A model generated the notes under the pieces. The model made no database searches. It saw nothing but the letters and a program-made list of their open reading frames with translations, and had not been told where the DNA came from. 64,000 nucleotides of DNA, from assembly GCA_052108535.1 (NCBI GenBank), contig JBQDZM010000014.1:7755-71754 (forward strand), read 5' to 3'. Made by a program: the position numbers and the translations under genes. Positions 17,442 to 25,572 of this stretch are shown one piece after another. This DNA is from Galactobacter sp052108535. Lineage in GTDB: Bacteria; Actinomycetota; Actinomycetes; Actinomycetales; Micrococcaceae. Position 1 is the stretch's first letter, and every line of letters begins with the position of its first letter.

Positions 17442-17516
17442 ACTTAACAACCGATTGACTTGCGCGGTGCAGCGGCACACGCTCTGCCCGCAAATCCCTT
17501 TGAAAGGAAGTAGTTC

Positions 17517-19301
17517 GTGCTGCGCACACATGACGCGGGTTCGCTCCGCGCCGAGCACATCGGACAGACCGTCACCCTGGCAGGGTGGGTGGCCCGCCGC
17601 CGCGATCACGGTGGAGTGGCCTTCCTCGATCTGCGCGACCGTTCCGGCGTGGCGCAGGTCGTGGTGCACGACGAGGCGGTGTTCTCTCCGCTGCGCAACG
17701 AATTCGTGATCGCCGTGACCGGCAAGGTCATGCAGCGCCCCGAGGGTAACGAGAACCCGGAACTGCCCACGGGCGCCATCGAGGTCTTCGCGGAATCCCT
17801 GGAGGTCCTCAACACCGCAGCCCCGCTGCCGTTCCAGGTGGACGAGCACGTTGAGGTCGGCGAGGAAGCCCGCCTGCGCTACCGCTATGTGGATCTGCGC
17901 CGCCCCAAGCCGGCGGCCAACCTGAAGCTTCGTTCCGAGGCCAACCGGGTTGCACGCGAGTTCCTGCATGAGCAGGGCTACCTCGAGGTGGAGACCCCCA
18001 CCATGACGCGCTCCACCCCCGAGGGCGCCCGTGACTTCATCGTCCCGGCCCGCCTTGCTCCGGGTAAGTGGTATGCGTTGCCGCAGTCGCCTCAACTGTT
18101 CAAGCAGTTGCTTCAGGTGGGTGGCGTGGAGAAGTACTACCAGCTGGCCCGCTGCTACCGCGATGAGGACTTCCGCGCGGACCGTCAGCCCGAGTTCACC
18201 CAGCTGGACATCGAGGCCTCCTTCGTTGAGCAGGACGACATCATCGCCCTTGGCGAGGAGATCGTCCGTCGGCTGTGGGCCCTGATCGACGTTCCCGTCG
18301 AGGGTCCCATCGCTCGGATGACCTACGCCGAGGCCATGACCAAGTACGGTTCCGATAAGCCGGATCTGCGCTTTGGCCTGGAACTCGTGGAGCTGAAGGA
18401 GTTCTTCAAGGACACCACCTTCCGCGTGTTCCAGTCTCCCTACGTGGGTGCCGTGGTGATGCCCGGCGGCGCCTCACAGCCGCGCCGCCAGTTGGATGCC
18501 TGGCAGGAATGGGCCAAGCAGCACGGCGGCAAGGGTCTGGCCTACGTCCTGGTCCAGGACGATGGCACCCTCACCGGTCCCGTTGCGAAGAACCTAACCG
18601 ACTGGGAGCGCGAGAACCTGGTGGAGAAGGTCGGCGCCAACCCCGGCGACTGCATCTTCTTCGGTGCCGGCGAGACCAAGCCCACCCGTAACCTGCTTGG
18701 TGCAGCTCGCGTGGAGATCGGTCACCGCACCGGCCTCATCAAGGAGGGCGACTGGGCCTTCGTGTGGGTCGTCGACGCACCCATGTTCGAGCCTGCAGCT
18801 GACGCCGTGGCCGACGGCGACGTGGCCGTTGGCGCGGGTAAGTGGACCGCCGTGCACCACGCGTTCACCTCGCCCAAGCCCGAGTTCATGGACACCTTCG
18901 ACACCGATCCCGGTCCGGCCCTGGCCTATGCCTACGACATCGTGTGCAACGGCAACGAGATCGGCGGCGGTTCCATCCGTATCCATCGTCGTGACGTGCA
19001 GGAACGCGTGTTCAAGGTCATGGGTGTTTCCGAGGAGCAGGCTCAGGAGCAGTTCGGCTTCCTGCTGGAGGGCTTCAAGTACGGCGCCCCGCCCATGGGT
19101 GGCATCGCACTGGGTTGGGACCGCGTGGTCTCCCTGCTGGCGGGCGAGGACTCCATCCGCGAAGTCATCGCCTTCCCGAAGACCGGCGGCGGCTACGATC
19201 CGCTGACGGCCGCTCCGGCACCGATCACCCCGCAGCAGCGCAAGGAGGCTGGCGTGGACGCCAAGCCCGAAGCTGCCGAAAAGAAGGACGCTCAGGCCTG
19301 A
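17517..19301 (+). CDS. aspS: Aspartate-tRNA ligase, bacterial type
   Basis: Class II synthetase of 594 residues: N-terminal OB anticodon-binding domain (VTLAGWVARRRDHGGVAFLDLRD), catalytic core with FRADRQPEFTQLD, the bacterial GAD insertion domain (residues about 290-420), and motif 3 GGIALGWDRVV. A short Lys/Ala/Glu tail follows. GTG start with GAAAGGAAG upstream. Whether it is discriminating or also charges tRNA-Asn cannot be told from the sequence. Convergent with dtd. Confidence 0.96.
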   Translation: MLRTHDAGSLRAEHIGQTVTLAGWVARRRDHGGVAFLDLRDRSGVAQVVVHDEAVFSPLRNEFVIAVTGKVMQRPEGNENPELPTGAIEVFAESLEVLNTAAPLPFQVDEHVEVGEEARLRYRYVDLRRPKPAANLKLRSEANRVAREFLHEQGYLEVETPTMTRSTPEGARDFIVPARLAPGKWYALPQSPQLFKQLLQVGGVEKYYQLARCYRDEDFRADRQPEFTQLDIEASFVEQDDIIALGEEIVRRLWALIDVPVEGPIARMTYAEAMTKYGSDKPDLRFGLELVELKEFFKDTTFRVFQSPYVGAVVMPGGASQPRRQLDAWQEWAKQHGGKGLAYVLVQDDGTLTGPVAKNLTDWERENLVEKVGANPGDCIFFGAGETKPTRNLLGAARVEIGHRTGLIKEGDWAFVWVVDAPMFEPAADAVADGDVAVGAGKWTAVHHAFTSPKPEFMDTFDTDPGPALAYAYDIVCNGNEIGGGSIRIHRRDVQERVFKVMGVSEEQAQEQFGFLLEGFKYGAPPMGGIALGWDRVVSLLAGEDSIREVIAFPKTGGGYDPLTAAPAPITPQQRKEAGVDAKPEAAEKKDAQA

Positions 19302-19316
19302 GTCCAGCCCAAGGCC

Positions 19317-19362
19317 AAACGGCGGTGGCCGCCTCCCATACGGGAGGCGGCCACCGCCGTTT
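19317..19362. terminator. Bidirectional terminator between aspS and dtd
   Basis: 21-bp perfect stem, arms 19317-19337 and 19342-19362, loop ATAC. The outer AAA/TTT gives only a short U-run. Serves both convergent genes. Confidence 0.85.
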
Positions 19363-19388
19363 CGCAGCACCTTGCTTGCCGGACCCTG

Positions 19389-19829
19389 TCACCCGGGGAG
19401 GTCGGCCGAGTCGATCAGGATCGTGAAGGGCCCGTTGTTGGTCAGACTCACCCGCATATGGGCGCCGAACACACCGGTGGAGACGGAGAGGCCCATCCCG
19501 CGGAGCACGGAGGCGACTTCCTCGTACAAAGGCTCCGAGACGGGGCCGGGCGCGGCTTGGGTCCACCCGGGACGTCGGCCCTTGCGGACGTCGCCGTAGA
19601 GGGTGAACTGACTGATCAAGAGGATGGGGGCTTGAGCCGTGAGCGCGGAGACCTCGTCGGGAAGGATGCGCAAATTCGCGATCTTGGCGGCAACTTTCAC
19701 CGCGGTGGCCTCATCGTCACTGTGAGTCACTCCCAGGAGCACCACGAGCCCCTGACCGTCGAACCCGCCGGTGACCACACCAGCCACCGTGACGTGAGCC
19801 CCGTCCACCACCTGGATCAGCGCGCGCAT
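19389..19829 (-). CDS. dtd: D-aminoacyl-tRNA deacylase
   Basis: Hydrolyses D-aminoacyl-tRNAs, protecting translation from D-amino acids. 146 residues with both DTD active-site motifs, SQFTLYGD and NNGPFT. I start at the ATG at 19829 (MRALIQVVDGA, the normal N-terminus) because AAGGGG lies just upstream. A GTG at 19868 in frame sits 6 nt after a TAGTGT hexamer, so a leaderless form 13 residues longer is possible. Confidence 0.9.
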   Translation of the reverse strand: MRALIQVVDGAHVTVAGVVTGGFDGQGLVVLLGVTHSDDEATAVKVAAKIANLRILPDEVSALTAQAPILLISQFTLYGDVRKGRRPGWTQAAPGPVSEPLYEEVASVLRGMGLSVSTGVFGAHMRVSLTNNGPFTILIDSADLPG

Positions 19830-19874
19830 ATTCCCCTTCCCGGCCGCCGCGGACCTCCCGCAGGGCACAAGAGA

Positions 19875-19880
19875 ACACTA
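19875..19880 (-). promoter_or_regulatory. -10 hexamer TAGTGT upstream of dtd
   Basis: On the minus strand TAGTGT is followed after 6 nt by the GTG at 19868 and after 45 nt by the preferred ATG at 19829. Predicted start of the dtd transcript is close to 19868. Confidence 0.4.
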
Positions 19881-19995
19881 CCGAGGCAAGGAGCGCACGT
19901 GAGCACGCGGGGGCGCGTCAGGTGCGCGAAGGTCGCATCGCCCTCACTTGCTTCAATTCTGCGTCGGTCGCCAGCTCCGTGTACCGCTGCGTCCC

Positions 19996-20328
19996 TTAGC
20001 CCACCAGCGCGACCTTGCCGTGCTCGTCATGGTGAAATCCCCAGCCGTAGCGTTTGGCCAGGGGAGAGGCGCGTAAACAAGCCTGGGACTTGGCGAAGAA
20101 TTCGTCACGCGCGCCCTCGCGGTCGGCATCGCCGATGCCGTGGCGTACGGCATACACCTCGAAGAGCACGTCGTCGCTCGTGTATTCATAAGGATGATCC
20201 GTCAAGAGCTGGTATTCGAGTTCGGCGATTCCCGGGCCCGAATCTGAGGCCGGAGGGATCTGAGCGGAGGTGACTGCGTCGTCGTCAGCGACCTGGATGA
20301 AGGTGCTCTGATAATTGGTGGAACTCAT
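19996..20328 (-). CDS. DUF6157-like small protein
   Basis: A 110-residue soluble protein of unknown function. MSSTNYQSTFIQVADD followed by TSAQIPP and a C-terminal GWGFHHDEHGKVALV resembles the DUF6157 family of small cytoplasmic proteins. No membrane segment or catalytic motif is evident. The ATG at 20328 is 7 nt after a TACGCT hexamer and lacks a Shine-Dalgarno, so it may be leaderless. It follows the frameshifted HbpS-like gene on the same strand. Confidence 0.65.
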   Translation of the reverse strand: MSSTNYQSTFIQVADDDAVTSAQIPPASDSGPGIAELEYQLLTDHPYEYTSDDVLFEVYAVRHGIGDADREGARDEFFAKSQACLRASPLAKRYGWGFHHDEHGKVALVG

Positions 20329-20335
20329 GAGCATC

Positions 20336-20341
20336 AGCGTA
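20336..20341 (-). promoter_or_regulatory. -10 hexamer TACGCT before the DUF6157 gene
   Basis: TACGCT on the minus strand, then 7 nt, then the ATG at 20328. The same hexamer and spacing occur at bioY. Confidence 0.4.
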
Positions 20342-20361
20342 GGGCGTTGACGTGAGCTGGG

Positions 20362-20873
20362 TCACCCCTCGCGGCGATGCAGAAGTGCTTGCAAGCCCTC
20401 CACCACCAGCGCGTGGTCCTCGTGCATCTCCAGGCCGGAGACACCGACGGCGCCGATGAGTCGGCCTCGCACGCGCAGGGGACTGCCCCACCGGCGGCCG
20501 CGTAGGCGTTTGGGTCCAGGCGAGCGTCCCTGTCGAAGGATTCGCCCTTGACCTCGTAGCTGTACTTCACGCCGAGCGAGGACTGGTCAAAGTGCCGGAG
20601 AACCCTGAACTTGCGCTCCAACCAGGCATCGTTTGTGGCGGAGGCGCCGGGTGTCGCGGTGTGGAAGACGCGCTGCTCGCCGAAGACGATACTCATGGCG
20701 ACACCATATCCTCGCTCCAAGGCGGCGTCCCGCAGCCATGTTCCCAGGGTCCATGCGTCGTCCAGGGAGAATTCCGTGAAGTCGAGTTGCTTCTCCTCGT
20801 CGAGGAGTGTGCTCAGAAGGTCGGCCGGGGTCTGTGCGAGGTATGCCGCGGCACGCTCATGGGTCTTAGTCAT
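20362..20873 (-). pseudogene. HbpS/UPF0303-like gene with a one-base frameshift
   Basis: Residues 1 to about 130 match the heme-degrading-domain/UPF0303 (DUF336-like) family: FTLDDAW-like start, VFHTATPGASATNDAWLERK, HFDQSSLGVKY. The frame then turns into unrelated Cys/Trp/Arg-rich sequence. Adding one C to the CCCC run (plus strand GGGG at 20478-20481) restores PLRVRGRLIGAVGVSGLEMHEDHALVV to a TGA at 20362 and a normal length of 170 residues. So it is either a recent pseudogene or a sequencing error. The start has AGGA 8 nt upstream. Confidence 0.8.
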
Positions 20874-20896
20874 GAGGTTGATCCTGCCCGCCTAAG

Positions 20897-20910
20897 TTTG
20901 TCCTGACAAA
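20897..20910. promoter_or_regulatory. Palindrome TTTGTC-CT-GACAAA
   Basis: Perfect 6-bp inverted repeat 24 bp upstream of the HbpS-like gene start, a position suited to an operator over its promoter. The regulator is unknown. Confidence 0.35.
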
Positions 20911-21090
20911 TATTCGGCACCTGTGTGACGTACGCCCCCGCAGTGGGGTCGAAGATCTAGCCGACGCGCATCCACACAGCCACGTCTTGCTGTCTTCCCC
21001 CACGCGTCTCTGGGTTATCTCCCATAATGCGTGTCTGGTATCGGTCTGCTTCCTTTCAAGCCAAGTGTGTGATCTGTTCTTCGCTCCCCA

Positions 21091-21156
21091 CAGAGCCAGG
21101 TTTTCACAACAGAGCCATTCCTTGCCCAGCTCCACGGTGAATCCCCGGCTCTGCGA
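21091..21156. repeat. Intergenic repeat, copy A
   Basis: 66 bp that match copy B at 61 positions. It begins CAGAGCCAGGTTTTCA and contains an inner segment bounded by inverted CAGAGCC (21110-21116) and GGCTCTG (21147-21153). Not part of any gene I can recognise. Confidence 0.8.
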
Positions 21157-21344
21157 TGGGCACAGCGGCCTGCACACCAACGACGCGTCTTCGAGAGTGG
21201 CACCGCGCCCGCCACTCAGCCCGAAGAACAAGCAGACGGCGCCGCCACCTACGGCACCACACCCACACCCGAAAACGACAGGCGGGACGCCCATGACACA
21301 CCTGGGCAGACACACATTTTGGGACACAACTCACAGCTGGCAGA

Positions 21345-21410
21345 CAGGGCCGGGTTTTCACCACAGAGCCATTCCTTGGCCAGCTCCACGGTGAATCCGC
21401 GGCTCTGCGA
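21345..21410. repeat. Intergenic repeat, copy B
   Basis: Second copy, 254 bp downstream of copy A and in the same orientation, 13 bp from the trhO stop. Five substitutions and no gaps relative to A; the inverted CAGAGCC/GGCTCTG ends are conserved in both. Confidence 0.8.
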
Positions 21411-21423
21411 CCGGTGCGTCGGC

Positions 21424-22329
21424 TCAAACGCCTACGTGTTCACATTCACCGCACGTTGGCTGGACCCCAGCTGCGGTGCATTCCTCGCAGCGCAGGTACA
21501 TGTGGCGACAGGACAAGTTCTCGCAATTGACATAGATCGGCGTGGGGTTGCCACAACCGACACACGTGCCCAGGGACACTGCATCGGGGCTGAACTCCTG
21601 GTGCATGCGCTTGTCGAACACGTAGAGGGACCCATCCCACAGTCCATCGTTGCCGCGGGTCTCACCATAACGAACGATGCCTCCGTCAATCTGATAGACC
21701 TCGTTGAAACCGCGGTTCTTCATCAGCACACTCAACACCTCACACCGCACGCCCCCGGTGCAGTAGGTGACCACGGCCTTGTCCTTCAGGTCGTCGTACT
21801 TCCCGGACTCGAGTTCCTCGATGAAGTCTCGGGTGGTGTCCGTGGAGGGGACCACCGCATCCTTGAAGCGGCCGATCTCGGCCTCCATCGCATTTCGGCC
21901 GTCAAAAAAGACCACGTCTCCACCCTCGGAGGCCAGTCCACGCCCGGCCACAAGCTCATCCACCGCGGCCGGGGCCAGGTGCTCTCCACCGCCGACCACC
22001 CCGGAATCGTCCACCGCGACCTCGTCGGGGTGACCGAAGGTCACCAACTCGGGACGCACCTTGACGGACAGGCGGGGGAAGTCCTCACCCAGACCGTCGG
22101 ACCATTTGATGTCGGCACCCCGGAAGGGCGCGTACCCACGCGTTGCCTTGCAGTACTGCTTCAAATCGTGGATGTCCCCACCTAACGTGGCGTTGATGCC
22201 GTGCACCGAGACGATCACGCGGCCTGTCAAGTTCAGCGAGCTGGCCAGTGAGTGCTGCCAAAGCCGAATCGCCTCCGGGTCGGCTAGGGGAGTGAACACG
22301 TAGAAGAGAACGATCTTGGGGACGGACAT
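21424..22329 (-). CDS. trhO: tRNA uridine(34) hydroxylase TrhO (YceA-type rhodanese)
   Basis: Installs ho5U at the wobble position of tRNA with oxygen. 301 residues: N-terminal acylphosphatase-like domain, rhodanese domain with the loop CTGGVRC (Cys190 and Cys195), and a Cys-rich C-terminal tail (CVGC, CENLSC, CEEC, CGEC) likely to bind zinc. ATG start 7 nt after TAAACT with no Shine-Dalgarno. Divergent from rarA, 34 bp away. Confidence 0.93.
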   Translation of the reverse strand: MSVPKIVLFYVFTPLADPEAIRLWQHSLASSLNLTGRVIVSVHGINATLGGDIHDLKQYCKATRGYAPFRGADIKWSDGLGEDFPRLSVKVRPELVTFGHPDEVAVDDSGVVGGGEHLAPAAVDELVAGRGLASEGGDVVFFDGRNAMEAEIGRFKDAVVPSTDTTRDFIEELESGKYDDLKDKAVVTYCTGGVRCEVLSVLMKNRGFNEVYQIDGGIVRYGETRGNDGLWDGSLYVFDKRMHQEFSPDAVSLGTCVGCGNPTPIYVNCENLSCRHMYLRCEECTAAGVQPTCGECEHVGV

Positions 22330-22336
22330 GGGTCAA

Positions 22337-22342
22337 AGTTTA
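22337..22342 (-). promoter_or_regulatory. -10 hexamer TAAACT, leaderless promoter of trhO
   Basis: Minus-strand TAAACT, 7 nt, then ATG at 22329. It is the mirror image of the rarA -10 hexamer 8 bp away. Confidence 0.6.
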
Positions 22343-22350
22343 TCCGGAAC

Positions 22351-22356
22351 TAAACT
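22351..22356 (+). promoter_or_regulatory. -10 hexamer TAAACT, leaderless promoter of rarA
   Basis: Plus-strand TAAACT, 7 nt, then GTG at 22364. There is no purine-rich ribosome-binding sequence between them. Confidence 0.6.
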
Positions 22357-22363
22357 GAGCCAT

Positions 22364-23776
22364 GTGAGCGATCTCTTCAACCAGGACAACGACGAGGACA
22401 CCTATACCGGGTTCCCGTCAGCCCGCCAAGGTGGGGGAGCGGGGCGTGGCCGTGGCCGGTCACCCCTCGCGGTCCGCATGCGCCCCACCTCCCTGGACGA
22501 GGTAGCCGGCCAGCAGCACCTGCTTTTGCCGGGGTCGCCGCTACGTCAACTCGCCGAGGCAGAAGGTTCCGGCCCGGCCGGCCTCAGCTCCGTCATTCTC
22601 TGGGGACCCCCCGGAACCGGCAAGACCACCCTGGCGCACGTCATCGCCCGCGGGCCGCACCGCAGTTTCGTTGAGCTCTCCGCCATCTCAGCAGGCGTGA
22701 AGGACGTCCGCCGCGTCATGGATCAGGCGCTAGAGGACCGCGACCTGCGCGGCATCACCACCGTCCTGTTTCTGGACGAGATCCACCGCTTCAACAAGGC
22801 CCAGCAGGATGCCCTGCTCCCTGGGGTAGAGAACGGCTGGGTGGTGCTCGTGGCCGCCACCACCGAGAACCCATCCTTCTCCGTGGTCGCACCGTTACTG
22901 TCTCGTTCCATCTTGCTGACCCTGAAGTCCTTGACGGACCAGGATCTGGTCGGCCTGCTGCAACGCGCCATCGAATCCGAGCGCGGACTCAACGGAAGCG
23001 TCGCGCCACAGGAAGGAGTCCTGGAGCACCTCGTCACCCTCTCCGGAGGCGACGCCCGCAAAGCGCTCACCGGCCTCGAAGCGGCAGCCGCCGTGGCACT
23101 GGACCGCCACACCAGGGAATCCGGGGAGGGGCCGGCTGCCATCTCCACCGGGGACGCGGAACGCGCCATGGATGTGGCCGTCCGTCGCTACGACAAACAG
23201 GGCGACGACCACTACGACACCGCGTCCGCCCTCATCAAGTCCATCCGAGGTTCAGACGTGGACGCGGCCATGCATTACATGGCGACCATGATCGAGGCGG
23301 GGGAGGACCCCCGGTTCATCGCCCGACGACTCGTGATCTCCGCCGCCGAGGACATCGGTATGGCGGACCCCACGGCACTGCAGACGGCAGTGGCCGCGGC
23401 TCAGGCCGTGCAGTTGATCGGCATGCCGGAGGGTCGCATCGTGTTGGCAGAGGCCGTAACCCACCTGGCCACGGCACCCAAGTCCAACGCCTCCTATAAC
23501 GCCATCAACGCCGCCATCGCTGACGTCAGGGCGGGCAAGGGCAAGGGCATCCCCGCCCACCTGCGCGACGCCCACTACAAGGGCGCGGAACAGCTGGGCC
23601 ACGGCAAGAACTACATCTACGCCCACGATGCCCCGCACTCGGTGGCCACACAGCAGTACCCGCCGGATGATCTGGTGGGAGTGGACTATTACGTCCCCAC
23701 GGAGAACGGCCAAGAACGCGGGATCAAGGCCACGCTCGCGACGCTCCGGGACATCGTGCGGGGCAAGCGCCGATAG
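22364..23776 (+). CDS. rarA: Replication-associated recombination protein RarA (MgsA)
   Basis: AAA+ ATPase acting at stalled replication forks. 470 residues with Walker A GPPGTGKTT, Walker B TVLFLDEIHRFNKAQQD, sensor 1 AATTENPSF and the C-terminal tetramerisation region ending in the usual YYVPTENGQERGIKATL. The frame is open from 22316 inside the trhO start, but the GTG at 22364 fits both the promoter and the family's N-terminus DLF. lgt follows after 10 bp. Confidence 0.94.
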   Translation: MSDLFNQDNDEDTYTGFPSARQGGGAGRGRGRSPLAVRMRPTSLDEVAGQQHLLLPGSPLRQLAEAEGSGPAGLSSVILWGPPGTGKTTLAHVIARGPHRSFVELSAISAGVKDVRRVMDQALEDRDLRGITTVLFLDEIHRFNKAQQDALLPGVENGWVVLVAATTENPSFSVVAPLLSRSILLTLKSLTDQDLVGLLQRAIESERGLNGSVAPQEGVLEHLVTLSGGDARKALTGLEAAAAVALDRHTRESGEGPAAISTGDAERAMDVAVRRYDKQGDDHYDTASALIKSIRGSDVDAAMHYMATMIEAGEDPRFIARRLVISAAEDIGMADPTALQTAVAAAQAVQLIGMPEGRIVLAEAVTHLATAPKSNASYNAINAAIADVRAGKGKGIPAHLRDAHYKGAEQLGHGKNYIYAHDAPHSVATQQYPPDDLVGVDYYVPTENGQERGIKATLATLRDIVRGKRR

Positions 23777-23779
23777 AGT
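23774..23779 (+). promoter_or_regulatory. -10 hexamer TAGAGT, leaderless promoter of lgt
   Basis: TAGAGT overlaps the rarA stop codon (TAG) and is followed by 7 nt and the lgt ATG. AGGGG in between is only 2 nt from the ATG, too close to act as a Shine-Dalgarno. Confidence 0.5.
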
Positions 23780-23786
23780 AGGGGCC

Positions 23787-24719
23787 ATGTCCTTGCAGGC
23801 CCAGACGCTCGTCGCGTCCATTCCTTCCCCGTCGGTCTCCAGCATCGAGATCGGCCCGCTGAACATCCACTTCTACGCGCTGTTCATCCTCACCGGCATC
23901 GTGCTGGCCGTGATCATGACGAACAGCCGCCTCACCAAAAAGGGCGCGGAACCGTGGGTGGTCCTCGACCTTGCCCTGTTGGTGGTCCCCCTGGCCATCG
24001 TGGTGGCCCGGATTTATCACGTGCTGACGCACCCCAACGACTACTTCGGAGAGGGCAGGAACACCTGGGACATCACCGAACCCGGGTCGGTCTGGGCCAT
24101 CTGGGAGGGCGGCATCGCAATCTTCGGGGCGCTCCTGGGTGGAGGCCTCGGCGTGTGGATCATGTGCCGCGTGAAGGGCCTTTCCTTCGCAGCCGTCGCG
24201 GATGCACTGGTTCCCGGCCTCGTCCTGGCGCAGGCCTGCGGCCGCCTGGGCAACTGGTTCAACCAGGAACTCTTCGGCTCCACCACGACCCTGCCATGGG
24301 GGCTGGAAATCGACCGCCCGAACTCGGCCATCCCGGACGGAACACCCGCCGACGCGCTGTTCCACCCCACCTTCCTCTACGAGCTGCTGTGGAACGCCTT
24401 GGGTTGCGTGGTTCTGCTCTGGCTGGGCAAGAAGGCCTTCTTTAGCTGGGGTCGCCTGCTTGGCACCTACCTGATCTGGTACGGCGCCGGCCGCATCGTC
24501 TGGGAGAACATCCGCATCGACCCCTCCGAGATCATCTACGGGTTGCGCTCCAACGTCTGGGCAGCGATCTTCTGCGTCATCCTGGGCGTCCTGATCATCG
24601 CAATTCAGTACAAACTCCACCCCGGCCCGCAGACCAGCGCCTACCTTGACGGGCACTCCTGGGAAGAGGAGGACGACGCTCCGGCCGGCGCCGGCGGTGC
24701 CGAAACCAAGGATTCGTGA
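23787..24719 (+). CDS. lgt: Prolipoprotein diacylglyceryl transferase
   Basis: Membrane enzyme adding diacylglycerol to the lipobox Cys of exported prolipoproteins. 310 residues, about seven helices; the Lgt signature is CGRLGNWFNQELFG, and the GGIAIFGALLGGGLG segment is present. The C-terminal tail is acidic. The ATG at 23787 gives the normal start MSLQAQTLVASIPSP. Confidence 0.95.
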   Translation: MSLQAQTLVASIPSPSVSSIEIGPLNIHFYALFILTGIVLAVIMTNSRLTKKGAEPWVVLDLALLVVPLAIVVARIYHVLTHPNDYFGEGRNTWDITEPGSVWAIWEGGIAIFGALLGGGLGVWIMCRVKGLSFAAVADALVPGLVLAQACGRLGNWFNQELFGSTTTLPWGLEIDRPNSAIPDGTPADALFHPTFLYELLWNALGCVVLLWLGKKAFFSWGRLLGTYLIWYGAGRIVWENIRIDPSEIIYGLRSNVWAAIFCVILGVLIIAIQYKLHPGPQTSAYLDGHSWEEEDDAPAGAGGAETKDS

Positions 24720-24765
24720 CCGACCCCACCACGGAACCCTCTTCGTGTCCCGGCGTATGAGCGGG

Positions 24766-24771
24766 TAGGAT
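24766..24771 (+). promoter_or_regulatory. -10 hexamer TAGGAT, probable rpsD promoter with long leader
   Basis: TAGGAT about 140 nt before the rpsD ATG. The leader contains complementary GTGTCGTGCG and CGGGTGACAC segments that could pair. S4 often regulates its own mRNA, so a structured leader is plausible, but I cannot match it to a known class. Confidence 0.35.
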
Positions 24772-24911
24772 CGAAGGCTGTACGGCAGGTGTCGTGCGCC
24801 CGCTTGTCGGGTGACACGCATCGAAGTAACAGGTGGGAAGCGCATTCCCCCCACTCTCCGCTCCAGGAGGCCGTCAACTTCAAGAGTGCGCAGACAGTAA
24901 AGGAAACAGAC

Positions 24912-25535
24912 ATGGCCAACATGCGCCAGCGCAACACTGTGCGTCTGTCCCGCGCCCTGGGGATCGCTCTGACCCCCAAGGCCGAGAAGTACATGGAACG
25001 TCGCCCCTACGGACCCGGCCAGCACGGTCGTGCCCGCAAGAAGCAGGACAGCGACTACGCAGTGCGTCTGCGCGAGAAGCAGCGTCTTCGCTCGCAGTAC
25101 GGCATCCGCGAAGCTCAGATGACTCGCGTGTTCGAGGAAGCCCGCCGCACCCAGGGTCTGACCGGTGAGAACCTCATCGAGCTGCTCGAGATGCGTCTGG
25201 ACGCCCTCGTTCTGCGTGCCGGCTTTGCCCGCACCATCCAGCAGGCCCGCCAGCTGGTTGTGCACCGCCACATCCTGGTTGACGGTGCCCGCGTTGACCG
25301 CCCGTCCTTCCGCGTGAAGGAGGGTCAGCTGATCCACGTGCACGAGCGCTCCGAGACCATGGTCCCGTTCCAGCTCGCCGCCGCTGGCGCCCACCGCGAC
25401 GTGCTCCCCGCCGTCCCGGGCTACCTGGACGTCAAGCTGGAGCAGCTGCAGGCCAAGCTGGTTCGCCGCCCCAAGCGTTCCGAGGTCCCCGTGACCTGCG
25501 AAGAGCAGCTCGTGGTCGAGTACTACGCACGCTGA
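24912..25535 (+). CDS. rpsD: 30S ribosomal protein S4, zinc-free type
   Basis: Primary 16S rRNA-binding protein of the 30S body. 207 residues; S4 RNA-binding domain at residues about 95-160 (MRLDALVLRAGFARTIQQARQLVVHRHILVDG). The N-terminus MANMRQRNTVRLSRALGIALTPKAEKYMERRPYGPGQHG lacks the Cys cluster of zinc-binding S4, so it is the C-minus form. ATG start with AAAGGAAA upstream. Confidence 0.96.
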   Translation: MANMRQRNTVRLSRALGIALTPKAEKYMERRPYGPGQHGRARKKQDSDYAVRLREKQRLRSQYGIREAQMTRVFEEARRTQGLTGENLIELLEMRLDALVLRAGFARTIQQARQLVVHRHILVDGARVDRPSFRVKEGQLIHVHERSETMVPFQLAAAGAHRDVLPAVPGYLDVKLEQLQAKLVRRPKRSEVPVTCEEQLVVEYYAR

Positions 25536-25572
25536 TTTTCACCTTCCCAGCCACCTTCGTGGCAGGGACTAC

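Larger units (their letters stand above)
20874..21423. other. 550-bp non-coding stretch
   Basis: No credible gene. It holds a short palindrome near its left end (20897-20910) and two copies of a 66-bp direct repeat (21091-21156 and 21345-21410). Open frames across it are Cys/Arg/Ser-rich shadows without family resemblance. The part between the repeats is rich in CAC/ACA on the plus strand. Confidence 0.7.

Noticed and set aside
17442..17516. T-box or riboswitch before aspS
   Set aside because: The gap is only 75 nt and shows no T-box sequence or specifier arrangement.
20874..21423. Open frames across the non-coding stretch as a gene of about 150 residues
   Set aside because: The translation has no family resemblance, is Cys/Arg-rich, and is explained by the direct repeats running through it.
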